64,000 bases of DNA. Origin: Chiridota heheva (Eukaryota; Echinodermata; Holothuroidea; Apodida; Chiridotidae). Shown here in pieces: positions 1 to 12,200 of this stretch. Position numbers and translations under genes: made by a program. Where the stretch lies: the NCBI GenBank assembly GCA_020152595.1, contig JAIGNY010000904.1, positions 228,501 to 292,500 on the forward strand, read 5' to 3'. The notes below the pieces were generated by a model. The model did not search any database. It was not told the DNA's origin and saw nothing but the letters and a program-made list of their open reading frames with translations. How positions within the stretch are numbered: position 1 is the first letter of the stretch; each line of letters starts with the position of its first letter.

Positions 1-111
1 AAATTGTAAGGAAAACATTTTTATGTAGAATTTCTCAGGGTGCTTCTTAAATTTGCCAACGAAAGTGAAAATATATTAGCTTGTCATATCTTTCTTTTTG
101 GAATCTCCTAG

Positions 112-286
112 ACAAAGATGAGTTGTTTCATTATGAATATTTGAATGAATTTGATGTTTTCCTAGATCATGACCAAGAACTGAAAGGTGGTATTTATCGT
201 TCTTCCAATCCATTTGGTATCTTTGATGAGAGTCCCAGCATGCTGTTGGGGCAAATGATGTTTATGAACCAGATTCCGCCAGTCAG
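112..286 (+). CDS. ZFYVE26: ZFYVE26 exon 1 of window
   Basis: Acceptor AG at 110-111 after a T-rich stretch; donor GTAGGT at 287. The exon encodes KDELFHYEYLNEF and then SMLLGQMMFMNQIPPV, which follows the human segment ending LLFERQVPPERL. The first two bases finish a codon from an unseen upstream exon, and two bases (AG) are left over at the end. Confidence 0.88.
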
Positions 287-3200
287 GTAGGTATCTATAA
301 GTGAAGTTTTCATTTGAAAAATATTTATTTAAGTATAATTTTAATGTATTTCTGTTAAAAGTATGTTGAACAATTGGCTTAAATATTGATATAATAGTAT
401 TATTAGTATTGTAATTATTTTGATATTATGAATGAAATAATGATTCTTGTTTTATTGGTAAAAATGTCATGAATCATTTGTCTTGTAAGTGATATATATA
501 TATTTGTTGTTAGTCAATTGGAATGGTTAAAGATAATTGAAAATGAATTTTAAAAGCATAAAAAGGGAAAGAAAGTTCTTGGTGCTAACGTCAATAGCCT
601 TAATTATTTTTCTGTTTAAATTTTACTGTAACAAAACATTGATCTGCTTCTATAATGTTTGTTTGTTTGTTACTCAAGATCAAACTTTACATTTACATGA
701 AGGATATGTCTAACTTATGTTTGTAAATCAGTTCCAAACCTCAGTTTTATAATAACATAATATAGTGTATAAATTGAAGCTAATTTGTTGAAAATGTGCA
801 TAAATTGTCAGCAGAGGATTCGATACTATTAACATTGTCAATATGTGAATGATTTTGTGCTGACATTTTGACATTTTTTGAAAAAGTAATGAAAATTGTT
901 GTCACATTATTCTTTTGAGATCTTTCATGATGATTGATTATCTTTTGGAATAAGAGAATATCATTATAATGGGTTACTTTTCCAGTCAGTTAGAAGTCTT
1001 GTTGCTGGAAAATATAAAAGTGATGTACATTTTGTTATTATTGTGAAGGTTAGAAGATGTGGCCAACAAGCTTAAACTTGACTTGGTGAGGATAACCATC
1101 CAGAGTTGTTGCCCGGTTATACCAGTATCTCCAGCCTTGCCAAAGAGGATAACACAATTGTTGCCAAAGCCATCATCCGGTGTTATTGTGCTGAACGAGC
1201 CCCTGGGGATGGAGGAGAACAAGACGGCAAGGTTGCCAGGCACCGTAGCCTTCCATCTGCTCACGCGAATGATAACACTAATGAAAAGTGAGTCAACCTG
1301 ATCTTCTCACAAAGATGTGACAGACCACAGAATTGTCCTGAAGTAAAGGGGGAGGGTAGAGTTAAGGCTTTTCCCAGGGAGTGTCGGATACAACCGACCA
1401 TGAAATTGCTCAGATGCTTTCAGTACTCAGGAGAAATATAGAGTGCTCAAGTAAATCTAGATATAGAAGGAATATGAAAAACAGTTGTTAGGATAACAAT
1501 TAACAAACCTGTGACTCTTTTAAATGTCATGACATTCATTCGTGATATTTCAAAATTTGTAAGCATGTGATGAAGGAAGTAGATTTGTCTACATTAGTAG
1601 TGTGCAAGGTTAAGAATAGTAATGTTATTTGTTTAATACTATTGCTGCCTGTAAAGTGCATGGATATATCAACTAACTTCCTAGGATGTTGACTTCAAAG
1701 TTTATTTGTGTGTTGGTAATACTTACCTAAGCAGCACCTCTTTTTAAGCATTTCATTATAATTAATCACTTTTGAAACAAAGTATGTTTCTTCAAAAGAT
1801 TAGAAGTTATCACATAAGTTGTAAAAAGTATTTTTCAACTGCATTTAGGCATTACAAAAGAGTCACTGCATCCTCACAATCCAAACGTTCTCCTTGCTTG
1901 CCCCTGTACAATTCCCAGAGCTCCCCACAACTCAAAGTTCTTCCAAAAAAATCCGCCAGATAAAATAGTCTCCTTCCTTTGCATCCCTCTACAACCATGT
2001 TTAATTCTCCTCTTCCACCCCTCTCTACTTTGTTTTTAGTTTTACCCATGCACCTCCTCTCTCGATCACAGCTTTCTGGCTTTTGTTCTTGAATTTCTCT
2101 CATTCTTCCCCTGGCTCTAAAATGATTGACCTCTCAGGCACAATTTGACCTTCGTTGTCGTGGTGCGTTAAGACCTCATCAAACAAACAAACAAAAGAGT
2201 ATATTCTCATGATATATTTAACAAAAAACAAAGAAATCAGGATTACTAATACTTCTCAGCTCAAAAGTGGTTAAGGATTATAATCTTTATTTTAAATAAC
2301 TTATAGATCTTGAGAATTTATGAGGTTCTGATTTTGAACCATTGAAGTGATGTGTAATTATTTTATGCTACCTCAATATGTTTCTTTTGATAGGTCAAAT
2401 ACAAGGACCGGATTGGTCGGCCATCTTTGATTTAAGTGCAGCCACTAGAGTTGCCTGTCACCCTGAGTACCACAGCATCCAGATAGCCTGCCAGGAGTTA
2501 GCCATGGTGGATCTAAATCTTTTGTATTCAAATGCCGAGAGAATCTGCTTCTTTGTCAATGTCTTGAATTTGCTACACATTCATGCATCTGTACATCACA
2601 TTCATATGCAAATTATGACTAAGATGAAGGTTGGTTGAAGGTTTTGATTATATGATGAAAAGTGTAATTGGCAAGAAATTACTCTTGAAATTTTGTTCAA
2701 CTCAAAAGATTTTCAGCTCTACAGCTGTACAATTGCTAAGATATCTTTTTGAATAACTCGATTTGCTTAATTCTAATATCATGAAAACCTTTTTCTACTG
2801 GTATACTCACACGTTTATCTTATTAGCATCATTTGGACTGCTCTGTTAACCTGATGTTTGATCTTCTATCATACCATTTGATTAACTTGGCTCTCCTCTG
2901 GCACTACATAGCCTTTGTTGACCCAAACCAACCAATCTGATAATGAAGAAGACCTTGCTTAGCACATGAGCATATTCTTAAATGTTATTGTTGAGGAGGT
3001 TCATCATTGCTAATAATGGTATCCATATTCCTTATTATTTAATGCATCCTGTATTCCTTTTTTTGCAAAAAGTTTTGAAACAGCAAGGCAACTAAGCCCT
3101 TTCAGCTTCATTTATTATTCTTACTATTTTTCTCTCCTTCTTGCAATGCATGTTTTTATCCTGCTCAGCAATAAAAACACACCTTGAACTTTTGTAGATG

Positions 3201-6200
3201 TTTTATCATTTGCATCATGTTTCCTTACAGAAAGAGATGTTTATTCCATCCCACACTAGACATCGATCCCTTTCCTCTCCACCAACACCCTCTGTGGAAG
3301 GTATTGTGCCTCCGGCTGGTAGTAGCTCAGCCACGCTCAGCATGCTGACTCACCTCAGCAAGTACGCTTACAAGATTGGACAAATGGGTGTTGTAAGGTA
3401 AGATGTCATTCATTAGATTCATTTTGCATTAAAAAAAAATAATTTAAGCAAGACTTTATAGAACAGGATAGCAATGTGAAGATTAAGTGGAAATGGGAAA
3501 AATACATTAAATTGTAGTGTATGATATATACTCATATCAGTAGTCTCTTTGCAGTTCTTTTGCTATTTATTATCCGCTCACCATTGAAGTTGGTGAAAAG
3601 GGGATTTGGCATCTTTACCGTTCTTCCATCCATCAGTCCTTTTGTTTGTCTGTCAATCAGTCTGTCTGTTTGTCTGTATTTATGTCTGTCTGTCCATCCA
3701 CATGTACTGTTTAGTTTACTGAGAGTCTGCCAGTGGAAAGGAATTTCAGCTATTTTTGTGTCTCGCTTAAAAGGAAATTGTTTAATGGAGACTCGCTTTA
3801 AAAGAACTAAAAAGTGCATTCCAGAGATGAAAAGCAATAAAAACATTTGTGTCTGGCATGAAAGAAACGTCATTCAATAATGTCTCTTGCCCCAATAGAG
3901 CAGTCTTTAATAGAAATTTAACAAAAGATTTACGATGTCCTCCAAATGAAGTGGAACATATATATTTTTTCATTCCTTGCAGTGCCTTTGATTTGCAGTT
4001 TATTGTGCTGCGTAAAGGTCTTCCACCACCATCTGTGTTTGGGCATACACTGGTGGACAGGCTTGTTGGTATGTACAGATTTTGAGAAAAATTCATGTTA
4101 ACGTTGAACCCAATTCACATTGCTTTTGCTGTGATATTATTTTTTAGGACTATTTTAACAATCTTCGAGCTAAAATATTTGTTTAATTGTTTGGGTTATC
4201 ATAAGCAACAAAATTGCTTAAATTTTCAGAAGCTTTTTTCTATTATTAAGTTAAGGAATATTCAAAACTTTGATGCAAAGATTCTCTCAACCAATCTTTC
4301 TTTACAAATTTCTAGATTAGATTTTGGAAGCATTCCCCTTTTTCAATACTGGTGAGCAAAAAGGGAATTTTGATTGCTTCAACATTTGGTGTGAAAGGTA
4401 CAATAATAAAAAAATCCAAGTATCAGGCGCAGAGAAAGGGCACAGCTTGAGGTATATTTTGTCAGAATATACACTTACCTTGTTTACCTTAAAGATTTTA
4501 AGAGGGTTGTAGGGTGATAGTTTTACATGTCTGTTTTTATTCTCAGAAGTTGCATTTGTGATGCTGGATGTGCTCATGTGTTTAGGGTGGCTCTTAGGCA
4601 TTTCACTTCTTTGCATGCTATGCACATCAAGTATTGTATGCATGACATACTGTTTGTGTTTCAAATACAAGTTCCCATAGGCTAAATGTTAAAAATATAT
4701 TTTAATCTGACTGTTTTAAAAATAGTGCTTATTACCTGCTTTGTGATTTATATCAAGTATTCACAGCAAGTTTAATATAAAGATTTCTCAGTAGTCCTAT
4801 GAATGCTATCTTTCAGCGTAGTTTTTGTGTGGATCTCTAAAATTATTTGTGTGGATCTCTAAAATCATTTGTGTGGATCTCTAAGATTATTTGTGTGGAT
4901 CTCTAAAATCATTTGTGTGGATCTCTAAAATCATTTGTGTGGATCTGCTTCTTTTATTGCTGTTTTCTTCCATCAGATCTCAGTCCAGCAGACCCCTGGT
5001 ATCCTTATGTACCTGAACCAGATACAAGGCTTGTATTTGTCATCAGTACTGGCTGTACTTCATGCCCACCTCTTGTGGTAAGCTATTTAAATCAGCTGGT
5101 GTTCTTTATAAAAATTTTGCATTTGTATTAACAATTTGCATGAAAACTTTATTTTTCATATCAGTTTAGATTTGATGGTTCGTGTCTACTTTACCTCATT
5201 TTATGGGTGATTTGTAACATGTACATGTGAGAATATTGATATGTCTTATCCATGCATTGTGTCAGTGCACTGATTGAACAGTATATGCTCTCTGCTAATG
5301 CAATATTGATAACTATTTCAAATTTCATTTATCAAGACATGTGTACAAACCTAATTGAATATATTATTTGTGTGTCCACTGAAGCTAAGATCATACATGT
5401 GATGTCTCACCAATGTCACAATTGACCTTTCTGAGTTAAATTATTGACAGTTTTTTCAACAAATTTGCCTAGCAACAAAATCTACTGGTACAGTACAGCT
5501 AGCTAAGGGTGTGCGTTGCGCTAATGCAGTTAGTGCAATATATTGCACAAAACAAATGTCTGCACACACATACTGAATGACAACAAGATGGTGAACAAAA
5601 ATTGCGCCTACAGGTTTTGTAAATCTGATTCCCATTATTACCTAGAATGGTTAGCAAACAGAATTTTGTTTATTGCTTTTGCTAAAAACTCTGAAGATCT
5701 GGAGAAGTGCCGTAAGTGGATCAAAGCCTCCGGCAGATTACATGAATATCTAAATGTCAATGCAATGGTTATGCATGAGGTGTATTTGCCCTACCTAGTT
5801 ACCTTGTTGCTATGGTGGGCGTGGCCTATTTTCTTACAAAGAGAGGTCAATTAAGTTACGCATGTACAAGTTAAGTGCACATAAGTTTAAAGTTGCTCAT
5901 GTGGTTTTAGAGTACATGTGGTTATATGCACATGCACTTATGTATAGATTATATGTAGTTATGTATATCACATGTTGTTATGTATAGATCACATGTTGTT
6001 ATGTATAGATCACATGTGGTTATGTATAGATCACATGTGGTTATGTATAGATCACATGTGGTTATGTATAGATCACATGTTGTTATGTATAGATCACATG
6101 TGGTTATGTATAGATCACATGTGGTTATGTATAGATCACATGTGGTTATGTATAGATCACATGTGGTTATGTATAGATCACATGTGGTTATGTATAGATC

Positions 6201-9200
6201 ACATGTGGTTATGTATAGATCACATGTTGTTATGTATAGATCACATGTTGTTATGTATAGATCACATGTTGTTATGTATAGATCACATGTGGTTATGTAT
6301 AGATCACATGTGGTTATGTATAGATCACATGTTGTTATGTATAGATCACATGTGGTTATGTATAGATCACATGTGGTTATGTATAGATCACATGTGGTTA
6401 TGTATAGATCACATGTGGTTATGTATAGATCACATGTGGTTATGTATAGATCACATGTGGTTATGTATAGATCACATGTGGTTATGTATAGATCACATGT
6501 GGTTATGTATAGATCACATGTGGTTATGTATAGATCACATGTGGTTATGTATAGATCACATGTGGTTATGTATAGATCACATGTGGTTATGTATAGATCA
6601 CATGTTGTTATGTATAGATCACATGTTGTTATGTATAGATCACATGTTGTTATGTATAGATCACATGTTGTTATGTATAGATCACATGTGGTTATGTATA
6701 GATCACATGTGGTTATGTATAGATCACATGTTGTTATGTATAGATCACATGTGGTTATGTATAGATCACATGTGGTTATGTATAGATCACATGTGGTTAT
6801 GTATAGATCACATGTGGTTATGTATAGATCACATGTGGTTATGTATAGATCACATGTTGTTAAGTATAGATCACATGTCATACATGACTTGAGCAGGATA
6901 TAATTTATTGCAACTTTTCAATTTTATACCAATAGTAGAAATAAGTTAAGCTTAATCCTTATTTTATAACATAACAAAAACAATTTAAAAAATGAACTAA
7001 TTAGTATTCCATGCTGAACTATTTGGTGAGCAAGTTTTCTCTTATTTCAAGATTCTGAAAGATAAAGATATGGATGAACAGTTGGATATAGTGATGCAGG
7101 AGTATCTTGAACATCACATTGAGGTCCATGAAGCCAAACATGAGGTATCATCTTCATTATAATCATAATTAGTTTTGGTTATCTTCAGAAATTCTTACAT
7201 TTAAATTAGTAGGAAGTAAGTGCTTCTGGCAAACATTAAGGTTTCAAAGACATTTATCACCACTTTTAAAGACTAAATTAAGGAATTCAATACAGATTTT
7301 GAGCTACCTTCCTGTTCTTGCATCACAAGTATTGCATGTATCAAAAATCTTTGGTCAGTCTTAAAGACCAAATAAGTTCTTTTTAAAATTGAAAGACTAC
7401 TTTTCTCAGATTCTTTTGCTAGTTTCAATGCAATAGGAACCACAACATGTTTGAAGCTGTTTATATACCTTTAGCATTGTGTTGTGCCCGGTGAATTATT
7501 TTAACTCTACACCGATTAACTTTAAAGTGTTCAGTTGTTATCACTCTGATCCAGTGCCATATACCAAGTGAGATGTCAGCAGTCCCCGTATATTTCGTTA
7601 AAGGGATAATATTGTGCATGCAGAGGCTGTGTTCTTACCAAAGCATGTTCTATATACTGTTCCTTCTTTTCTCTCATGATGTCACATTCTAAAATATTGT
7701 CAATTCTGTCCTCTAGATAATCTTTCCACAACTTTTGGAGTGGTTTCGTAAGGATTTCACTGGACGTAAACTGTTGAGCTCTAGTAGTCAAGGTAATATC
7801 TACACTGGCCTTTTGAACATGATTGTGCCTCATGTCTCACAGACCCTTGCAGAAAAGCTGGAAATGTACACACTACGATTTTCCCCTGGTAAACTTGAAG
7901 TGGAGCCCACATTAGAAGATGGAAGCCAGTTTTCCAATGAAGGAGGGAGTAAGTCCTGCAAGAATTATTAATATAATTTCCTAAGGAATAGCTGGTTCTA
8001 CAATCATGGTTTGGTCCTCACACTCATTTCCCCTATCTGGAGGACAGCTATTGTCACCCCCGTCTCTAAACCATGCACCTCCTCTCTCGATCCCAGCTTT
8101 CTGACTTTTTGTTCTTGTATTTCTCTCATTCTCCCCCTGTTTTCTTTCCTTCCTACCTCTAGAATGATCTGACCTCTCAGGCACAATTTGACCCTTGTTG
8201 TCATGGTGCTGTTAAGCCCTTAACAAACAAACAAACAAACACATTATCCTATGATGCCAGGAAGTTTGTAATTCAAGTTGTATCCTGTAAATTGATTGTA
8301 ATAAATCAAATTGAATGTGTAATAATTGCTCTCATTGCATATTTTTAATCAATAAGGAAGATATTTGAGATAATTTCTGTTCTGTATTGCAGGTGTAAAG
8401 GAGACTATTTTGAGGCAAAAGTCAGTCTGCCTCAAGATCAAGACGGAGAAGTTTTGCTACAATTTTGGTTTCAGTTTCAAACATTCAGCAATTTCACATC
8501 ATTTAAAGCTGAAAAGAAGGTTATCATCACCCGAGAGGATGCCATCGGAAAGCTTGGCATCTGATGGGGGCAAGCAGAATTCCAAATCACTTTTTCGAAT
8601 GACTGAATCCACCCTTAGCTACCTGCAGTCCAAATCAGAGCTGTTTGCCACATTGGCAGGAGTTGCCAGCCAAGCAGTGGATGATATCATATTCAGCTCC
8701 GGTGCATCAATAGACTTTTCGTCCTCTCTCAGTACATCTCTTGGAAGCCCTAAAAGTTTGGTTTTTGAGGAAACATTTGGAAGTGACCGAGTGTTTGAGG
8801 AGGAGGAGGAGGAGGAAGATTTGTCTGAGTTTGCAAAAGTCCTCGCATCATCGAAGAGTTACCCATCTCTTCAAAGACACATCAAAAGCTTTTTTTCAGA
8901 AATTTTATCTGTCACCCATGATCCAGTGGAAAGTAACATCATAACAAATCTGCTGTCTGATGATCCACTCACCATTCCAAATGTTAGAGCTTGTATTCTA
9001 GCCAATCAAAGCTCTAATGAATTTCAGAACCTTGTGTACCATGCCTTGGAGAAACAGGTCCTCCAGCGTAATTGGGATGCTGCCACAAATTTGTTAGACT
9101 CATTGTCAGGTTACGAAAAACATTTCAAAGGGGATTTCCAGATTCTGAGGGATTTTGTGTTGTGCTGTGCTGCCAAGGGGGTGGAAAGCACCCACAGAGA

Positions 9201-12200
9201 GGGCCAGGGTCAGCTAAACCTCAAGTGGAGACATCTGTTAGGAATCTCAAATGTTGACTTACAGTTGCACATGATACTGAGCATGCTCACAAGACTGCCT
9301 ATTGATGCTTGCCTTCAACTGCTAGAAATGGTGCTAGCCCGGCGTGTGGACGGCGGCTTCATAAGTCAAAAGTTTGAAGAGATGAAGATTTATAAACAGG
9401 TAAGTTTTCATAGAAAGAAGGAGTTTGGTTCAGTGATAAAAAGAGGCTGGGTATATACCTTGGTTCATGAAGATAAAGAGTCGGTGATGCTCTCTGGATT
9501 AGGCACCATTCCCCAGCAGTACTACTCATTTACAGCTGAGTAGACTAAATAAAGTGGAATTAAGTGTCTTACGCAAGGACGCAACAAATGATTTATACTA
9601 GCTATCAAAGCCGGTACACCTTTTAAATACCTTTTAGCTAATGGTTGGCTTCTACAATGTAACAAGATGGAATGGATTGTATGTGTATTTAACAGCTCTA
9701 ATATCATGGATTTGTAGATTTTGCTGGTGTTTTGGTATTTTATTTAAAATCTCTTTAAAGAAAAATAAATTGTTTTGTATTTGTGCTCTTTACTGATATA
9801 AAAAGTACTGGTGTGTGCTAATATTAATCCAGTATGGGGAGTGGATTTATTAAGATTTTCTGCCAATAATGTTTTGATGAAAATGTTGATCTATCTGTGG
9901 ATATTGTTCTGCCTCCAGATCACTGATTGCAGCAAAGATTACCACCAGCCCACAGATATTATGGATGAAGATGGGACACCATCCATCACGGATTACTCTC
10001 TCAAATGGCAACAGGTTGCTGCCGGCTCCTCAGAAGAACCTCAAAAAATATTTGACATCATCATATCGGCTGTAGATTTTGAGCTTGCTGCTAAATGGGC
10101 AAACCAACATGAAATACTTGATCGATTTCAGATGGTAAATACATATATCAATTTTGTAATTTACAAACTGCTGTAGGTATTCTTTTCATGATCTATACAG
10201 TATGAGATATGGTAGGTGGTGTACTCACCCCTGAATGTGGTATGCATCAGTATAATGAATAACAATCAAATGGGTTGTCAGATCTGAATGATTTAGGATA
10301 AGCTTTTGAAAGATACGAATTGATTTTTGCTGATCTGTTGATGCAATCCTCAACCATCTTTTGAAAGTGCCATTTTAAGGAAACTAAATGACTCTATATT
10401 GAAAAATACTTTAAAATTAAATGGTCCATAGTCCATTCTGCTGACTGTGCTTTGCATTCTTTCACAGTGAAAAAGGAGTTATTAAAAGCTGTGATACATT
10501 TAGACAAAGGCATATCTGTGTTTAGAAATTAGGATTCTGATATGGAAAGTATGGAATGAACCTTAAATGATTTAGAAATGGGTTAGTAGAAAAACTTACT
10601 CAGGTTGTGGTATTTGCATGTTAATATGTTTCTGTAATCTTCTTTCATAGCAAATTAAAAAGAAACGTCTGGAGTGCCTTCTCAAAGATAGCAATAATGC
10701 ATTACAAGCCAACCAGGTAAGTTCAGATATTCCTTCACAATTAAAGGTATATGGACAGGTACAGATTTTGCCATAAATATGTTCCTTTTAATATTATGAA
10801 CATTTCATTAACATACATCTATCAGAAATGTCCTCTCATTTCTGAGATAATCGCGAAAAAGTGAAAAATTAAACCCCAAGAAACGGTTTGACTTCCACTA
10901 TTAAAAAAAGGCATGTGATGTAAGATTAAGGACACAGCAAGACCTACAATGCATCACTTCCACAGTGTCACATTAACCTAAGCTACTTTAAAACATCAGT
11001 ATCATTGAATCAGACATCAGAATATCACTTAATTAGCGATATGCTAATTGCTAGCTATTTTAGGACATTTTCTTGTGGATAAAGAAGAAATATCGACTCA
11101 AGTTTTGATCCATTATTTCTTTATGATTGGCGAACTCCACTTGTTACATTAGGCTGTAAGTATTAGTGTATGGTACATTGTAACTTTCACATAATGTTAG
11201 TGTTGTGCTGTCCTATCCTTACATCAGGAAAAAAGAAACAATATGTAATGAGAATATGTTTGGAGACCTAAAAGTAACCAGATTTTTCACATTTTGTGAT
11301 TGATTTTACAAAAAGTGTTTGTGGTGAGTATTTATGAAGGGCATTTGTATCAATTTATGCAAAGTGGTTGCTACCTGTCCGTATACCTTTAACAATTGTA
11401 AGGGATGAACTTGTGTGGACTTGTGCCTTTTTCACACCACCTAGACACTTTTTGAGACTGCAAAATATAGAACTGATAGTATTTTGACATTATATAGTCC
11501 TACACAGCTAGGGTTTGTTTCTGAGATATAGGACTCACAATTCAAAAAGAAAGGAACCATGTTATGTTTGATGTTGATTTTTCACATTTTAATTTTTCTG
11601 AGTATTCAAATTTCATTGAACATTTGCAACATTATAAATCTGAATTCCAATGTTATTTCCAAAGTATATTCTATTCCTGATTTCTTACTACTCTGAACTT
11701 GCTGAAAAAGGTTTAGCAGTTGTTTTATTATAAGGTTTGCCAATTTATGAATATTATGTGCTCTGTTATATCATTTGAGTTTTATAGATGTAAACCTTAT
11801 TGACACATGAAACGTTGATGATATGATTATGATTGTCAACTTTTTCAGCTATGATTATGTCAACCGTCAAGCTAGCATTGCAAAAACCCTGCAGTGCCAG
11901 AAGATGTGCATTCCCTTAAAACTTAAACTAAGTTCATTCTTGACACACTGCCTCATTTGTTACCACAGATTATACTGTCTAATAAGATGGTTAATAGGTA
12001 GAAGTGTATTTAGTTAACTTATTACAAGGAATTCAAGAAATTTTGTTTCCAATTTTTATTGACATTTAAATGGAGAAATAAGTTGATCAAAAAGTGTGAC
12101 TTTAAGAATTTAGTGCAGTGTCAGTAAGGGAAAGTGGGTGTCACTATTTTAGTATTCAACATAAACTCTTGAATTTATGAAAATGTGTTTTTTCTCCAAT

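Noticed and set aside
1073-1291. A frameshifted exon 2 reading LLPGYTSISSLAKEDNTIVA in the other open frame
   Set aside because: That frame would need a one-base insertion and does not match the phase of exon 3. The spliced frame (KLKLDLVRITIQSCCP) fits both neighbours and the human protein, so no frameshift exists.
5940-6885. CRISPR-like array
   Set aside because: Units are contiguous without unique spacers, and the context is eukaryotic.
5949-6903. 300-codon open frames on both strands, e.g. a MYRSHVV-repeat protein
   Set aside because: Produced by a 21-bp tandem repeat, whose unit is divisible by 3; no start context, splice signals or family match.
8394-8564. An alternative open frame at the start of exon 9 reading GDYFEAKVSLPQDQDGEVLL
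   Set aside because: It looks protein-like but ends in a stop after about 57 codons, and the leftover base of exon 8 selects the long frame. Kept as a shadow frame.
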